Positions 8,001 through 18,258 are shown, counted from the first letter of the stretch. The stretch is 64,000 nt of DNA from Pseudomonas knackmussii B13 (GCF_000689415.1 NZ_HG322950.1:3851501-3915500), one strand, 5' to 3'. Numbers and translations are program-made. The notes: generated by a model from the sequence alone, not told the origin.

Positions 8001-9983
8001 TCAGCGCCAGCGGAACCAAGGCAGGCTGCGCCGCAGGCGGGCCAGGCGCGAGCGCAGCTCGCCGGGGGCGGAGGCCGCGTTTCCGTAGCGCTGGCGTTCG
8101 AAGGCATCGACGAAGGCACCGATGTCCGCTGCCTGTGTCGGCAACTGGCGCATCGCTCGCTCGGCGAAAGCGCGCGGCCCTTCCCCTGCGATTCGCTGCA
8201 GCCCCTGCGTGGCCAGTAGTTGCTCGAAGCGGGCGAACTGTCGCAGGTGCGGGTCACGTGCATGGCGCCAGGGTTTGAACAGCCAGAGCGCGAGCAGCGC
8301 CAGCAGAACGCCGCAGCCGCCGACCAGGGCGATGCCGATCCACACCGTGTCGAGCGTGCCGAACCAGCGCTGGAGCATCCGCGACTGCTGCTCGCCCTGG
8401 TAGCCCAGCACCCAGCGCTGCCAGTCGTAATTGAGGTTGTCCCAGCTCAGGCGCAGCTGGTTGAGCAGGCCGAAACCGCGGTAGCGCACCAGGGAGAATG
8501 GGGAGTCGGAGAGGAAGCTGCCCTCCTCCGCCATAGCGTCCTGCAAACCGCGTTCGATACGCGAAGGCGCGACCTGGAAGGTCGGATCGACGGTGCGCCA
8601 GCCCTTGCCGGCCTGCCAGTACTCGACCCAGGCGTGGGCGTCGAACTGATGCACCAGCAGGTAGTCGCCGCCCGGATTCAGTTCGCCGCCCTGGTAGCCG
8701 GTCACCACCCGCGCGGGGATGCCGGCTGCGCGCAGCACGAAGGTCATGGCGCCGGCGTAGTGCTCGCAGAAGCCGCGGCGGGTATCGAAGAGGAAGCCGT
8801 CGATGCGCTGCTCACCGGTCGCAGGCGGCCGCAGGGTGTATGCGTAGGGCTGGTCGTGGAAGTGCCGCAGGACAGCCTGCACCAGTTGCTCCGGCTGCGG
8901 GTAGCGATCGCGTAGCTCCTGCACCCAGGCGCGCGTGCGGGGGTTGCCGCGCGCCGGCAGTTGCAAGTCGCGACGCAGGCTCGTGGCGCTGCTGTTCGGC
9001 TCGCGCAGGGCCTGCGGCCAGGAGACCACGCGGTACATCAGGACTTCCTGCACCGGGCCCTTGCGCTCCAGGCGGAAGTCGCTCATCAGCCGCGCATCAC
9101 CGGGCCCGTCGCCGATCACGTCGAGGCCGAACAGCCAGGACCGGGCGCTGGGTTGCATGATCACCTGGTAATTCAACGACGGGCCTTGGCGGGTCCATTG
9201 CGGCGGGGCATCGGACTGCGCGCGCCAGCTCTGGGTCCAGCGCTCGCCGTCGAAACTCTCCAGGGTCAGGGCGCGCCAGTAGAGCTGGTCCTGCGGCGGT
9301 GGCGGGCCATCGAACTTGACGCGGAACGCCAGGTCGGCCGACTGGCTGAGCTCGACGAAGTCCCCCGGCGCCATCGAGTCGCTGAGCCCGGTGCTGGCCC
9401 GCGCGCCCGGCAGCGGCAGCGACCACAGCGGCCCCATGCGCGGGAACAGCAGAAACAGCAACAGCATCAACGGAATGGCCTGGGCGAGCAGCCCGGCGGC
9501 CAATCTGAGCGTCCGCCAGGGACCTTCGGCGAAGCTGCTCTGTTGCAGGCCGATCAGCGCCGCCAACAGCGCTGTCACCGGCAGCAGGCTGAACAACGCC
9601 GCCACCATGCTGGCGTCGAACAGGTAGCTGGTGGCCACGGCGAAGAAGCCAAGCAGGATCATCACCAGTGCATCACGGCGGGTCTTGAGCTCCACCAGCT
9701 TGATGACGAAAGCGGCGATCAGCAGCACCACGCCAGCATCCAGGCCGATCAGCGAGCCGCGCGACAGCCAGACCCCAGCCGCCGCAGCCACGACCAGCGC
9801 CATCTTGGCGATGCCGTTGGGATAGTTCGCACGCATCCGGTAGACCTGCACGCGCCAGGCCGCGCAGCCCAGCCAGAAGCCCACCACCCACATCGGCAGA
9901 TGCTGCAGGTGCGGCAGTATCACCAGCGCCTGCGCCACCAGCAGCCAGGTCAGGGCGATGCGCGGCAGCGGCTGGCGATTCAT
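8001..9983 (-). CDS. tgpA: TgpA, inner-membrane protein with periplasmic transglutaminase domain
   Basis: 660 residues. Residues 1-185 hold about six membrane segments (DUF3488-type). A periplasmic transglutaminase-like domain follows with the triad Cys406 (RRGFCEHYAG), His450 (DAHAWVEYW) and Asp466 (GWRTVDPTF). A last membrane segment lies near 555-580, with a cytoplasmic DUF4129-like tail. P. aeruginosa TgpA (PA2873) is essential for viability; its triad, as I recall it, sits two residues earlier, in keeping with a close orthologue. Its physiological substrate is unknown. The start overlaps the DUF58 stop by 4 nt (ATGA), so the two are translationally coupled. The moxR gene of the same operon is frameshifted. 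Confidence 0.93.
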   Translation of the reverse strand: MNRQPLPRIALTWLLVAQALVILPHLQHLPMWVVGFWLGCAAWRVQVYRMRANYPNGIAKMALVVAAAAGVWLSRGSLIGLDAGVVLLIAAFVIKLVELKTRRDALVMILLGFFAVATSYLFDASMVAALFSLLPVTALLAALIGLQQSSFAEGPWRTLRLAAGLLAQAIPLMLLLFLLFPRMGPLWSLPLPGARASTGLSDSMAPGDFVELSQSADLAFRVKFDGPPPPQDQLYWRALTLESFDGERWTQSWRAQSDAPPQWTRQGPSLNYQVIMQPSARSWLFGLDVIGDGPGDARLMSDFRLERKGPVQEVLMYRVVSWPQALREPNSSATSLRRDLQLPARGNPRTRAWVQELRDRYPQPEQLVQAVLRHFHDQPYAYTLRPPATGEQRIDGFLFDTRRGFCEHYAGAMTFVLRAAGIPARVVTGYQGGELNPGGDYLLVHQFDAHAWVEYWQAGKGWRTVDPTFQVAPSRIERGLQDAMAEEGSFLSDSPFSLVRYRGFGLLNQLRLSWDNLNYDWQRWVLGYQGEQQSRMLQRWFGTLDTVWIGIALVGGCGVLLALLALWLFKPWRHARDPHLRQFARFEQLLATQGLQRIAGEGPRAFAERAMRQLPTQAADIGAFVDAFERQRYGNAASAPGELRSRLARLRRSLPWFRWR

Positions 9984-10933
9984 TCGCCGCTCCCGAACAG
10001 CGCCAGCTCGCGCAGGCAGGCGCCGCGATGGGCATCGCCGCTGGCCACCGGCAGCAGCACGCCGGGCAGGCGCAGGCCGAACGGCTGGCCGCGCATGGAC
10101 AGCTGCAGAACCCAGTGACAGAGGCAGGACAGGCGCGTCTCGACGTCACCGCCGAGCAGGTTGAAGTCGAGCCACAGGTTGCGCCCGGTCAGCGCGGAGA
10201 AGTCCTTCACCAGCAATCCCTGGCCGCGCGAATAGGCCTTCCAGTGCAGGCGCCGGCGCGAGTCGCCAGGCTGGTAGGGGCGCAGTCCCTGGAAGTCGTC
10301 GACGCCGCGGCCGCTGGCGCGCAACCCTTCCTCCTCATCCTCCGAGCGACCGCCCTCCAGCGGCAGGTCGGCCGGCAGCGGGCGTGGATAGACCAGGCCG
10401 GCCTGGGCCAGGTCGAGCCAGCTCCAGGCCACCAGCAGGCCGAGCGGAAAGCGGCTTTCCACCCGCAAGCGCCCCGGCCGTAGCCAACCTCGCCGTTCGG
10501 CCGGCAGCGCCAGGACCAGCTCTTCGGCGCCGTTGCCACGGACATCGGCATACATCAGCTCGGTCTCCGACCAGCCGATGCCGATGGCCCGCCGCGAGCG
10601 CCCCTCGCCTTCCAGTCGCACGCGGAAGCAGACCTGCTCGCCGACGAACACCGGCATCGCCCCGAGGGCGGTCAGGCGCAGTCCGCCGAGGTTCCGGTAG
10701 GTGTGCAGGATCGCGACTATGAATAGCGACAGCAGCAGGAAAGTCAGGCCATAGGCCAGGCTGTTCTGGTAGTTGATCGCGGTGAGCAGCAGGAGCACCA
10801 GAGCGATGCCGAAGGCCACGCCCTGGCCAGATGGAATGATGAAGATGCGCCGCTGGTTGAGCTGCAGCGAGGGCGACGGTGGAATGCGCCGGGCGATCCA
10901 GCTTTGCCACAGGGGACGGACCTTCACCAGCAT
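9980..10933 (-). CDS. DUF58 domain membrane protein of the moxR-tgpA operon
   Basis: 317 residues. Two membrane segments lie at about 33-75 (GVAFGIALVLLLLTAINYQ, then LTFLLLSLFIVAIL). The soluble part carries the DUF58 core DFQGLRPYQPGDSRRRLHWKAYSRGQGLLVKDF (cited positions about 214-247; the RPYQPGD and WKA residues are the diagnostic ones). DUF58 proteins pair with MoxR ATPases and often with transglutaminase proteins in envelope-related operons. The ATG at 10933 has GGAGG upstream. The gene starts 16 nt after the moxR remnant and ends inside the tgpA start codon. Confidence 0.87.
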   Translation of the reverse strand: MLVKVRPLWQSWIARRIPPSPSLQLNQRRIFIIPSGQGVAFGIALVLLLLTAINYQNSLAYGLTFLLLSLFIVAILHTYRNLGGLRLTALGAMPVFVGEQVCFRVRLEGEGRSRRAIGIGWSETELMYADVRGNGAEELVLALPAERRGWLRPGRLRVESRFPLGLLVAWSWLDLAQAGLVYPRPLPADLPLEGGRSEDEEEGLRASGRGVDDFQGLRPYQPGDSRRRLHWKAYSRGQGLLVKDFSALTGRNLWLDFNLLGGDVETRLSCLCHWVLQLSMRGQPFGLRLPGVLLPVASGDAHRGACLRELALFGSGE

Positions 10934-10949
10934 CGCGCGCGAACCTCCG

Positions 10950-11868
10950 TCAAAGCGCCGGGACTTCGCGCTGCAGCCATTGCACCAGGGCGCCGCCGCC
11001 GTGTCCGGACGGGTCGGCCTGGTCGCGCAGGCGATGCCCGGCCACCGACGGCAGCACGGCCTGTACGTCCTCGGGAATCGCGTAATCTCGACCGGCGAGC
11101 AGTGCCCAGGCGCGTGCCGCTGCAAGCAGCGCCAGGCTGCCCCGCGGCGACAGGCCGAGGGCGAAAGCCGGCTGGCTGCGGGTGGCTTCGGCGAGCCGCA
11201 GCACATATTCGACCAGCGCATCGCTGACATGCACGCGCGGTACTTCAGCCTGCAGCGCAGCCAGCTCCTGCGGGGTGAGGATCGGCTTCCAGGCGCGGCA
11301 GCAGATCGCGCCGCGCCTCGCCCAGCAGCAGTGCCTTCTCCGCGGCGCGGCCGGGATAGCCCAGCGACAGGCGCATGAGGAAGCGGTCGAGCTGCGACTC
11401 CGGCAGGGCGAAGGTGCCGCCCTGGGTGACCGGGTTCTGCGTGGCGATGACGAAGAACGGCTCGGGCAGCGGACGGGTCGCGCCCTCGATGGTCACCTGG
11501 CCTTCTTCCATCGCCTCCAGCAGCGCGCTCTGCGCCTTGGGCGTAGCGCGGTTGATCTCGTCGGCCAGCACCAGCTCGGCGAAGATCGGCCCGGGGTGGA
11601 AGACGAACTGCCCGCTGTCCTTGTCGAACACCGAGGTGCCGAGCACGTCGCCGGGCAACAGGTCGGAAGTGAACTGGATGCGCTGGAAGCTCAGCCCGAG
11701 CACCCGCGCGAGCGCGTGGCACAGGGTGGTCTTGCCCATGCCGGGCAGGTCCTCGATGAGCAGGTGACCACGCGCCAGCAGGCAGGTCAGCGCCAGGCGC
11801 ACCTGCACTTCCTTGCCCAGCAGGATGCCATCGACGGCGTTCAGGCACTTCTCCAGCTTGCTGCGCAT
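10950..11868 (-). pseudogene. MoxR-type AAA+ ATPase, split by an apparent 1-nt frameshift
   Basis: The first frame starts at ATG 11868 (GAGGTGAGG just upstream). It encodes the AAA core: Walker A LPGMGKTT, Walker B ELVLADEINRA, sensor motif VIATQNPVTQGGTF and the arginine-finger region LPESQLDRFLMR. It then leaves frame after RRDLLPRLEA and stops at 11245. The missing lid domain is intact in another frame, from about LTPQELAALQ to its stop at 10950, including HVSDALVEYVLRLAEATR and LGLSPRGSLALL. Total length is 919 nt, one more than a 305-residue gene, so one extra base near 11268-11275 explains it. There is no slippery heptamer or long homopolymer there. Either moxR is truncated at its lid in this strain or this is a sequencing error. 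Confidence 0.8.
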
Positions 11869-11959
11869 CCTCACCTCTCTTGCCCGGGGTAAAACACCGA
11901 TCCTACCGGCCCGACCGCTCGTGCGGCAGGGGCGACGCGAGAAACTGTGAACGGCCGCC

Positions 11960-12820
11960 TCAACTGGCCAGCAGACGCTCGACCAGCCAGCGCGCCGCCG
12001 GCCCCAACGGGCGATGCCGCGACCAGACCACATCGACCGCCACGCTGCGCGGCCAACCCGGCACCTGCAACTGCTGCAGGCGGCCGCGGGCGAAGCGCTG
12101 GTCCATCCAGGTCGGCAGCTCCACCCAGCCGAAACCGAGCACCGCCATGTCGAGCAGCAGCAGGTAGGTCGGCGCCGACCAGAAGCGTCCGCCCAGCGGC
12201 GGCGCGGCATCGTCGATGAAGGTGTTCAGGCGCAGGTTGCGCCAGGCCAGCAGGTCGCTGCGCTCGACCTTCTCCAGTTGCGCAAGCGGGTGCTCGCGGC
12301 TGACGAAGAGGCCGAACTCGGCGCACTCGCCCAGGGTGGCCGAGCCGATGTCCGGCGGATAGTTGGGCTGCGCGGCGAGCAGCCCGAGCACCGCGCGGCC
12401 CTGGCCGACCAGGTCGATGACGTCGCCATGCTCGGCGATCAACCACTCGAATTCCATGTCGGGGAAGTGCCGGTCGATCTCCGCCAGGCGCTTCTCGAAG
12501 GGCTCGGACTGGTAGGTATCGGACATCGCCAGGGTCAGGCGCGGCTCAAGGCCCGCGGACAGTTGCCCGGCCAGCTGGCCGAGGCGGTCATTGGCCATCA
12601 GCACTTCCTCGACGCGCCCGAGCAGCGCCTTGCCGGCTTCGGTCAGCTTCGGCTGGCGCGCCGAGCGGTCGAACAGCTCCAGGCCGAGGTCGATTTCCAG
12701 GCGCGCGATGGCTTCGCTGACCGTTGACTGGCTCTTGCCCAGTTTACGTGCGGCCGCGCTGAAGGAACCGAGGCAGGCGGCCTCGGCAAATGCCTGGAGG
12801 GATTCGGGGGAGTATTGCAT
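11960..12820 (-). CDS. LysR-type transcriptional regulator, divergent from a PACE transporter gene
   Basis: 286 residues. The N-terminal winged HTH is typical: SLQAFAEAACLGSFSAAARKLGKSQSTVSEAIARLE at about 5-40 (no long quote needed beyond key AAARKL and QSTVS), then ELFDRSARQPKLTEAG. A periplasmic-binding-like effector domain spans about 90-286. I use the ATG at 12820, which has GAGG 6 nt upstream; one at 12832 adds four residues. The gene is divergent from the PACE efflux gene, the arrangement known for AceR/AceI. An ATC-N9-GAT dyad 14 bp upstream of its start suggests it controls both itself and the transporter. Confidence 0.88.
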   Translation of the reverse strand: MQYSPESLQAFAEAACLGSFSAAARKLGKSQSTVSEAIARLEIDLGLELFDRSARQPKLTEAGKALLGRVEEVLMANDRLGQLAGQLSAGLEPRLTLAMSDTYQSEPFEKRLAEIDRHFPDMEFEWLIAEHGDVIDLVGQGRAVLGLLAAQPNYPPDIGSATLGECAEFGLFVSREHPLAQLEKVERSDLLAWRNLRLNTFIDDAAPPLGGRFWSAPTYLLLLDMAVLGFGWVELPTWMDQRFARGRLQQLQVPGWPRSVAVDVVWSRHRPLGPAARWLVERLLAS

Positions 12821-12833
12821 CTGGCGCCTCATC

Positions 12834-12883
12834 CATCGGTTTTACCGATGCTAGCCAACTTCGAAGTCACCCTTCAACCGATG
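12834..12883. promoter_or_regulatory. Candidate LysR-type operator region (ATC-N9-GAT dyad plus an extra half-site)
   Basis: CATCGGTTTTACCGATG (12834-12850) is a perfect 7-3-7 inverted repeat. It matches both T-N11-A and ATC-N9-GAT, the patterns bound by LysR-family regulators. A further ACCGATG half-site lies at 12877-12883, 33 bp (about three helical turns) from the ACCGATG of the dyad. All lie between the LysR start and the PACE gene. Confidence 0.65.
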
Positions 12884-12932
12884 AGAATAGCCGCCATTCG
12901 GCCCACTTGGGCCCACTGCCCGGAGAACACCC

Positions 12933-13376
12933 ATGAGTCCGCAAAAGACCCTGAAGGAACGGTTGTTCCATGCCTTGCTCTTCGAATTCATCGCCCTCGC
13001 CATCTGCGCGCCGACCCTCGCCTGGATCATGGACCAGCCGCTGGCGCACATGGGTGTGCTGACGCTGATGTTCTCGCTGGTCGCCACCCTCTGGAACATG
13101 GTCTACAACGCGCTGTTCGACCGCGTGCAACGCCGCCTGGCCTTCGTCCGCACGCTGCCAGTGCGCATCCTCCACGCGTCGCTGTTCGAGGCTGGGCTGG
13201 TGGTCATGCTGGTGCCGCTGGCGGCCTGGTGGCTGAACGTCGGCCTGCTGGAAGCCTTCATCCTCGATATCGGCCTGCTGCTGTTCTTCCTGCCCTACAC
13301 CGTGGTCTTCAACTGGGTGTACGACACACTGCGCGGACGCTGGATCGAGCGGCCGCGCGAAGCACTGGCCCGCTGA
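12933..13376 (+). CDS. PACE family proton-coupled multidrug efflux transporter
   Basis: 147 residues with four membrane segments in two tandem bacterial-transmembrane-pair units (about 14-60 and 84-135). The conserved membrane-embedded acid is present: Glu18 in ALLFEFIALAICAP, equivalent to AceI Glu15. The second unit repeats the pattern (SLFEAGLVVML). Characterised members export chlorhexidine, acriflavine or short-chain diamines. The start is the ATG at 12933, preceded by GGAG. The adjacent divergent LysR gene is the likely regulator. Confidence 0.87.
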   Translation: MSPQKTLKERLFHALLFEFIALAICAPTLAWIMDQPLAHMGVLTLMFSLVATLWNMVYNALFDRVQRRLAFVRTLPVRILHASLFEAGLVVMLVPLAAWWLNVGLLEAFILDIGLLLFFLPYTVVFNWVYDTLRGRWIERPREALAR

Positions 13377-13389
13377 GCCGGAGCCCCCT

Positions 13390-13455
13390 GTAGGAGCGAG
13401 CTTGCTCGCGAACCTGCTCCGCAGCGGGGCCATTCGCGAGCAAGCTCGCTCCTAC
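13390..13455. repeat. REP inverted pair between the PACE gene and pyrF
   Basis: Two REP units face each other: GTAGGAGCGAGCTTGCTCGC at 13390-13409 and its inverse ending GCTCGCTCCTAC at 13455, separated by a short loop. It lies just after the PACE stop. Confidence 0.9.
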
Positions 13456-13471
13456 GAAAAGCCACGCAAAG

Positions 13472-13508
13472 AAAAAGGCGGAGCAGGTCACCCTGCTCCG
13501 CCTTTTTT
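13472..13508. terminator. Bidirectional intrinsic terminator downstream of pyrF and the PACE gene
   Basis: An 11-bp perfect stem (GGCGGAGCAGG / CCTGCTCCGCC, 4-nt loop) is flanked by A5 and T6, so it works for both convergent genes. Confidence 0.92.
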
Positions 13509-13522
13509 CGTTCCCGGGGCGA

Positions 13523-14221
13523 TCAGCCCAGGGACGCGACGATCGAGGTCAGCGCAGCGGCCGGGTCGGCGGCCTGGCTGATCGGGCGGCCGATCACCAG
13601 GTAGTCGGAGCCGGCGTCCAGCGCCTGGCGCGGGGTGAGGATGCGGCGCTGGTCGTCCTGGGCGCTGCCGGCCGGGCGGATGCCGGGGGTGACGAGCTGC
13701 AGGGCCTGGTGCGCGGCTTTCAGCGCCGGCGCTTCCTGGGCCGAGCAGACCAGGCCGTCGAGGCCGGCCTTCTCCGCCAGGGCAGCCAGGCGCAGCACCT
13801 GCTCCTGCGGCTCGACGTCCAGGCCGATGCCGGCCAGGTCCTCGCGCTCCATGCTGGTCAGCACGGTCACGCCGATCAGCAGCGGCTTGGCGCCGTTCAG
13901 GCCGTCCAGGGTCTCGCGGCAGGCCGCCATCATGCGCAGGCCACCGGAGCAGTGCACGTTGACCATCCACACGCCCATCTCGGCGGCGGCCTTCACGGCC
14001 ATCGCGGTAGTGTTGGGGATGTCATGGAATTTCAGGTCGAGGAACACCTCGAAGCCCTTGGCCGCCAGGGTCTCGACGATCGCCGGGCCGCAACGGGTGA
14101 AGAGTTCCTTGCCGACCTTGACCCGGCACAGTTTCGGGTCGAGCTGTTCGGCCAGCGCCAGGGCGGCCTCGCGGGTGGGGAAATCCAGGGCGACGATGAT
14201 CGGGGACTGGCAGGCGGACAT
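13523..14221 (-). CDS. pyrF: Orotidine 5'-phosphate decarboxylase
   Basis: 232 residues, standard bacterial length. OMP decarboxylase landmarks are ALDFPT (about 11-16), KVGKELFT, the catalytic FLDLKFHDIPNT (Asp-x-Lys-x-x-Asp, about 60-71), VNVHCSGG, TPGIRP and DYLVIGRPI near the C-terminus. It converts OMP to UMP, the last step of pyrimidine synthesis in the cytoplasm. It is a single gene with its own bidirectional terminator; the position between the LysR/PACE pair and the DUF2306 gene matches PA2876. Confidence 0.96.
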   Translation of the reverse strand: MSACQSPIIVALDFPTREAALALAEQLDPKLCRVKVGKELFTRCGPAIVETLAAKGFEVFLDLKFHDIPNTTAMAVKAAAEMGVWMVNVHCSGGLRMMAACRETLDGLNGAKPLLIGVTVLTSMEREDLAGIGLDVEPQEQVLRLAALAEKAGLDGLVCSAQEAPALKAAHQALQLVTPGIRPAGSAQDDQRRILTPRQALDAGSDYLVIGRPISQAADPAAALTSIVASLG

Positions 14222-14309
14222 GGGTTCTCTCGCGGGGGGAATCGAAAAACGCCGCGCATTGTCGCAGAAAGCGCGCCCGCCGGCAGCTTCCGGCGACGCC
14301 CTGCCCGCC

Positions 14310-14699
14310 TCAGCCGCCGAACAGCCAGGTGTGCAGCAGGCGCCCCGGCATCAGCGCGAAGCTGCCGGCGATCAGCAGCCCGCCGACGTACAGGCCGATC
14401 ATGTTGCCGCGATGGGTGCGGATATCGCCGCAACGCGCCGCCAGCCAGGCGGCCGGCACGCTGTAGAGGGTGACCAGGCTGAACAGATGAATGAAGCCGA
14501 AGTGCCCCAGCACCTGCGGCCCGACATGCGCCGGCATGGCCAGGGTGATCAGCCCGGTGGCCAGCATCAGCAGCAGGTAGCAGCGCCCCAGCGCCTTGTG
14601 CAGTGGCGTGCCCTTGCGCCGCACGAGCAAGTAGGTGCCCAGCGCGAAGGCCGGCAACACGGTGGCGAGATGGGCATAGGCCAGACCCAGGTAGCTCAT
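14310..14699 (-). CDS. DUF2306-like four-helix membrane protein
   Basis: 129 residues with four hydrophobic segments (about 3-24, 36-58, 67-92 and 106-124). KGTPLHKALGRCYLLLMLATG resembles the conserved K-x-HRxxGR-like region of DUF2306 proteins, with His31 and Arg36 near a membrane face. No reaction is known for the family. The ATG at 14699 has GGAG 6 nt upstream. It lies 60 bp upstream of the response regulator on the same strand and may be transcribed separately. Confidence 0.65.
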   Translation of the reverse strand: MSYLGLAYAHLATVLPAFALGTYLLVRRKGTPLHKALGRCYLLLMLATGLITLAMPAHVGPQVLGHFGFIHLFSLVTLYSVPAAWLAARCGDIRTHRGNMIGLYVGGLLIAGSFALMPGRLLHTWLFGG

Positions 14700-14759
14700 G
14701 GCAGCTCCAGGTGAACGGAAGCCCCAGAGCATGGCCCGGTGCCGGCCGGGCCGCTAGGG

Positions 14760-15722
14760 TCAGACCGTCAGGCGTTCGCGCAGGCGGCCGAGCATGCCCA
14801 GCAGGCTGCCGACCTTCTCCCGCTCGCGTTCCTCGCGCGGCGTTTCGGCCAGGCGCGCCACCCGCTGCTGCGGTTGCGCGCGCCAGAGCAGAGCCTGCTC
14901 GGCGGCGGCCTTAAGGCCCTTCTCGAACAGCCCGCGGCGGATCGGCTTGGGCAGGTAGCGGAAGATCTGCGCCTGGTTGATCAGCGCCAGCAGGTCCTGG
15001 GTGTCGCGGAACGGCGTGACCACCAGGCTGAGCAGGCGCGGATGGGCCTGGGCGAGGGACTTGAGCAGCGGCGCGGTATCTTCCCCGGCCAGTTTCAGGT
15101 CGCTGACCAGCAGGTCGATCGACTCGCTGTTCAGGCAGGCGATGGCTTCCGCGAGCGTCCGCGCGCGGTGCAGGCGATGGCCGCTGGCAGCGCAGAAGTC
15201 GCCGACGCACGCCAGAGTGTCGGCGTCCTCGTCCAGCAGCAGCACGTTCAGCGGCGCCGCCGCCCGGCTGATGGCCTGCAGGTCGGTCACCACCGCGCCC
15301 TGGCGGCCGGCGATTTCCGCCGCCTGGCGCAGGGTGAAGGCCATTTCCTGCGGGTCCCAGGGCTTGGTCAGGTAGCGGAAGATGCCGCCGCTGTTCAGCG
15401 CTTCCACCGCGGCATCCAGGTCAGAATAGCCGGTGAGCAGGATGCGCAGGGTGTCCGGGGCGATCTCGCGGGCCTGGGCCAGCAGTTCGGACCCGGTCAT
15501 CTGCGGCATGCGCTGGTCGCTGACGATGATCTGCACCGACTCGCTGCGCAGGCGCTCCAGGGCGCGGCGCGGGTCGCTCTCGGTGAGCACTTCGTAGTGC
15601 CGGCGGAATTGCATGGCCAGGCTGCGCAGGATGCGCTCCTCGTCGTCGACGAAGAGGATGCGGGTCAGGCCGGAGGGACGGGCCTGGCCGGTCTGCAGCT
15701 GGGCCTTGAGCGGCTGGATCAT
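14760..15722 (-). CDS. Response regulator with two receiver domains and no DNA-binding domain
   Basis: 320 residues. Receiver 1 (about 20-140) has the acidic pair Asp26/Asp27 (LFVDDEE), phospho-acceptor Asp69 (IIVSDQRMP) and Lys in YLTKPW. Receiver 2 (about 157-275) has an acidic LLLDEDAD, Asp208 (LLVSDLKLAG) and Lys in YLPKPI. Both therefore look phosphorylatable. The Arg/Glu-rich C-terminal tail has no HTH, GGDEF or HD-GYP. It is probably a signal relay or protein-interaction regulator. The ATG at 15722 lies 1 nt after the kinase stop, with GGAG 8 nt upstream, so translation is coupled to the kinase. Confidence 0.85.
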   Translation of the reverse strand: MIQPLKAQLQTGQARPSGLTRILFVDDEERILRSLAMQFRRHYEVLTESDPRRALERLRSESVQIIVSDQRMPQMTGSELLAQAREIAPDTLRILLTGYSDLDAAVEALNSGGIFRYLTKPWDPQEMAFTLRQAAEIAGRQGAVVTDLQAISRAAAPLNVLLLDEDADTLACVGDFCAASGHRLHRARTLAEAIACLNSESIDLLVSDLKLAGEDTAPLLKSLAQAHPRLLSLVVTPFRDTQDLLALINQAQIFRYLPKPIRRGLFEKGLKAAAEQALLWRAQPQQRVARLAETPREEREREKVGSLLGMLGRLRERLTV

Positions 15723-15723
15723 G

Positions 15724-17025
<1,302 letters not shown>

Positions 17026-17194
17026 CGAGGGGGTCCCCTGATTCAAATGCCCGCCAGTGAAGCAGCGCCAGATTGCCAGCATGTGACAGCCGTCGCGGCC
17101 AACCCAACTTTCATCGACACGTCATCGCTGCGTAACAATCACCCCGACGCGACGTCTAGCGTTTGAAGAGGAGACCGCTACGGGAGCCGACGCG

Positions 17195-18124
17195 ATGCCG
17201 ATCCTGCTCGCCAGCCTGGCGCTGGCCTCGCTCATGGGGTTCGCCATCCAGCGTGGCGGCACCTGCCTGGTCGCCGCCGTCGAGGAAGCCGTGCTGCTGC
17301 GCCGCTGGACCCGCTTCGCGGCGCTGCTGGAAGCGACGCTGTGGGTCATGGCTGGGATGATCGCCCTGCGCGTCCTCGGCCTGCTGCCGCGCGTGCCCAT
17401 GGGCTTCGACCTGCACTGGGGCGCAGCGACCGGCGGCATGTTGCTGGGCCTGGGTGCGCTGCTCAACGGCGGCTGCGTGCTCGGCACCATCGCCCGGCTC
17501 GGCTCCGGGCAGTGGGCCTGGCTGGGCACGCCGCTGGGCTTCCTCGGCGGTTGCCTGCTCGCCCGGCATTTGGGCGCTTCGGCGGTGGACATGCCAATGG
17601 CCCTGCCAACCTGGCTGCAGGACCTGCCGGCCGCCCTGCCGGCGCTGATCCTGCTGCCGCTCGCGCTGCGCGGCGCCTGGATTCTCCGCGACGCCCGGCG
17701 CCGCAGCGCCACGCCCTGGTCGGCGCACCTGGCGACACTGGTCATCGCGCTGTGCTTCCTCGGCCTGTTCTGCACGGTCGGTCCCTGGAGCTACACCGAC
17801 GTGCTCGGCGAACTGGCCGACGGCCGCTTCATGCACCTGGGCATTCGCGGCCTGCTGCTCCCCGCGCTGTTCGGCGGCGCCCTGCTCGGTGGCTGGCTCT
17901 CCGGCAACTGGCGGCATCGCTGGCCGCGCGCTTTGGACCTGGCGCGCTGCCTGGCCGGCGGCGCACTCATGGGGGCCGGCGCCAGCCTGGTGCCCGGCGG
18001 CAACGACAGCCTGATCCTGTTCGGCATGCCGCTGCTCTGGCCGAACGCCTGGCTGGCCTTCGCCAGCATGTGCCTGAGCATCGCGCTGGCGCTTGGCCTG
18101 GTCGTCCTGCTGCGCCGCTCCTGA
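17195..18124 (+). CDS. YeeE/YedE family transporter of sulfur compounds
   Basis: 309 residues, polytopic. It shows the YeeE/YedE signature twice: QRGGTC with Cys24 and NGGCVLGTIARLGSG with Cys94, and GGALMGAGASLVPGGNDSL near residues 255-273. In the characterised thiosulfate transporter YeeE/TsuA, conserved membrane cysteines pass thiosulfate through the bilayer, so uptake of thiosulfate or a related anion is likely but not proven. No TusA-like partner gene is adjacent. The ATG at 17195 has GGGAG 9 nt upstream; the gene diverges from the CBS kinase, 169 bp away. Confidence 0.8.
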   Translation: MPILLASLALASLMGFAIQRGGTCLVAAVEEAVLLRRWTRFAALLEATLWVMAGMIALRVLGLLPRVPMGFDLHWGAATGGMLLGLGALLNGGCVLGTIARLGSGQWAWLGTPLGFLGGCLLARHLGASAVDMPMALPTWLQDLPAALPALILLPLALRGAWILRDARRRSATPWSAHLATLVIALCFLGLFCTVGPWSYTDVLGELADGRFMHLGIRGLLLPALFGGALLGGWLSGNWRHRWPRALDLARCLAGGALMGAGASLVPGGNDSLILFGMPLLWPNAWLAFASMCLSIALALGLVVLLRRS

Positions 18125-18258
18125 ACGAACCAGGCTTGTGCCGCCGCTGCCCCGACATGAGGCGAAACGGCAGAGAAAAACCAGGTACTCGGCGAAGAAC
18201 GCCGGCAAATCGTCGAGAAAACGACAGCAACCCGCACTTTGCGACCTGCCTGCCCATG

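Noticed and set aside
9980..11848. Single 622-codon frame covering moxR and DUF58 regions
   Set aside because: Only the part from 10933 down is DUF58. The upstream half is moxR read in the wrong frame (Arg/Pro/Ala-rich) and merely happens to lack stops.
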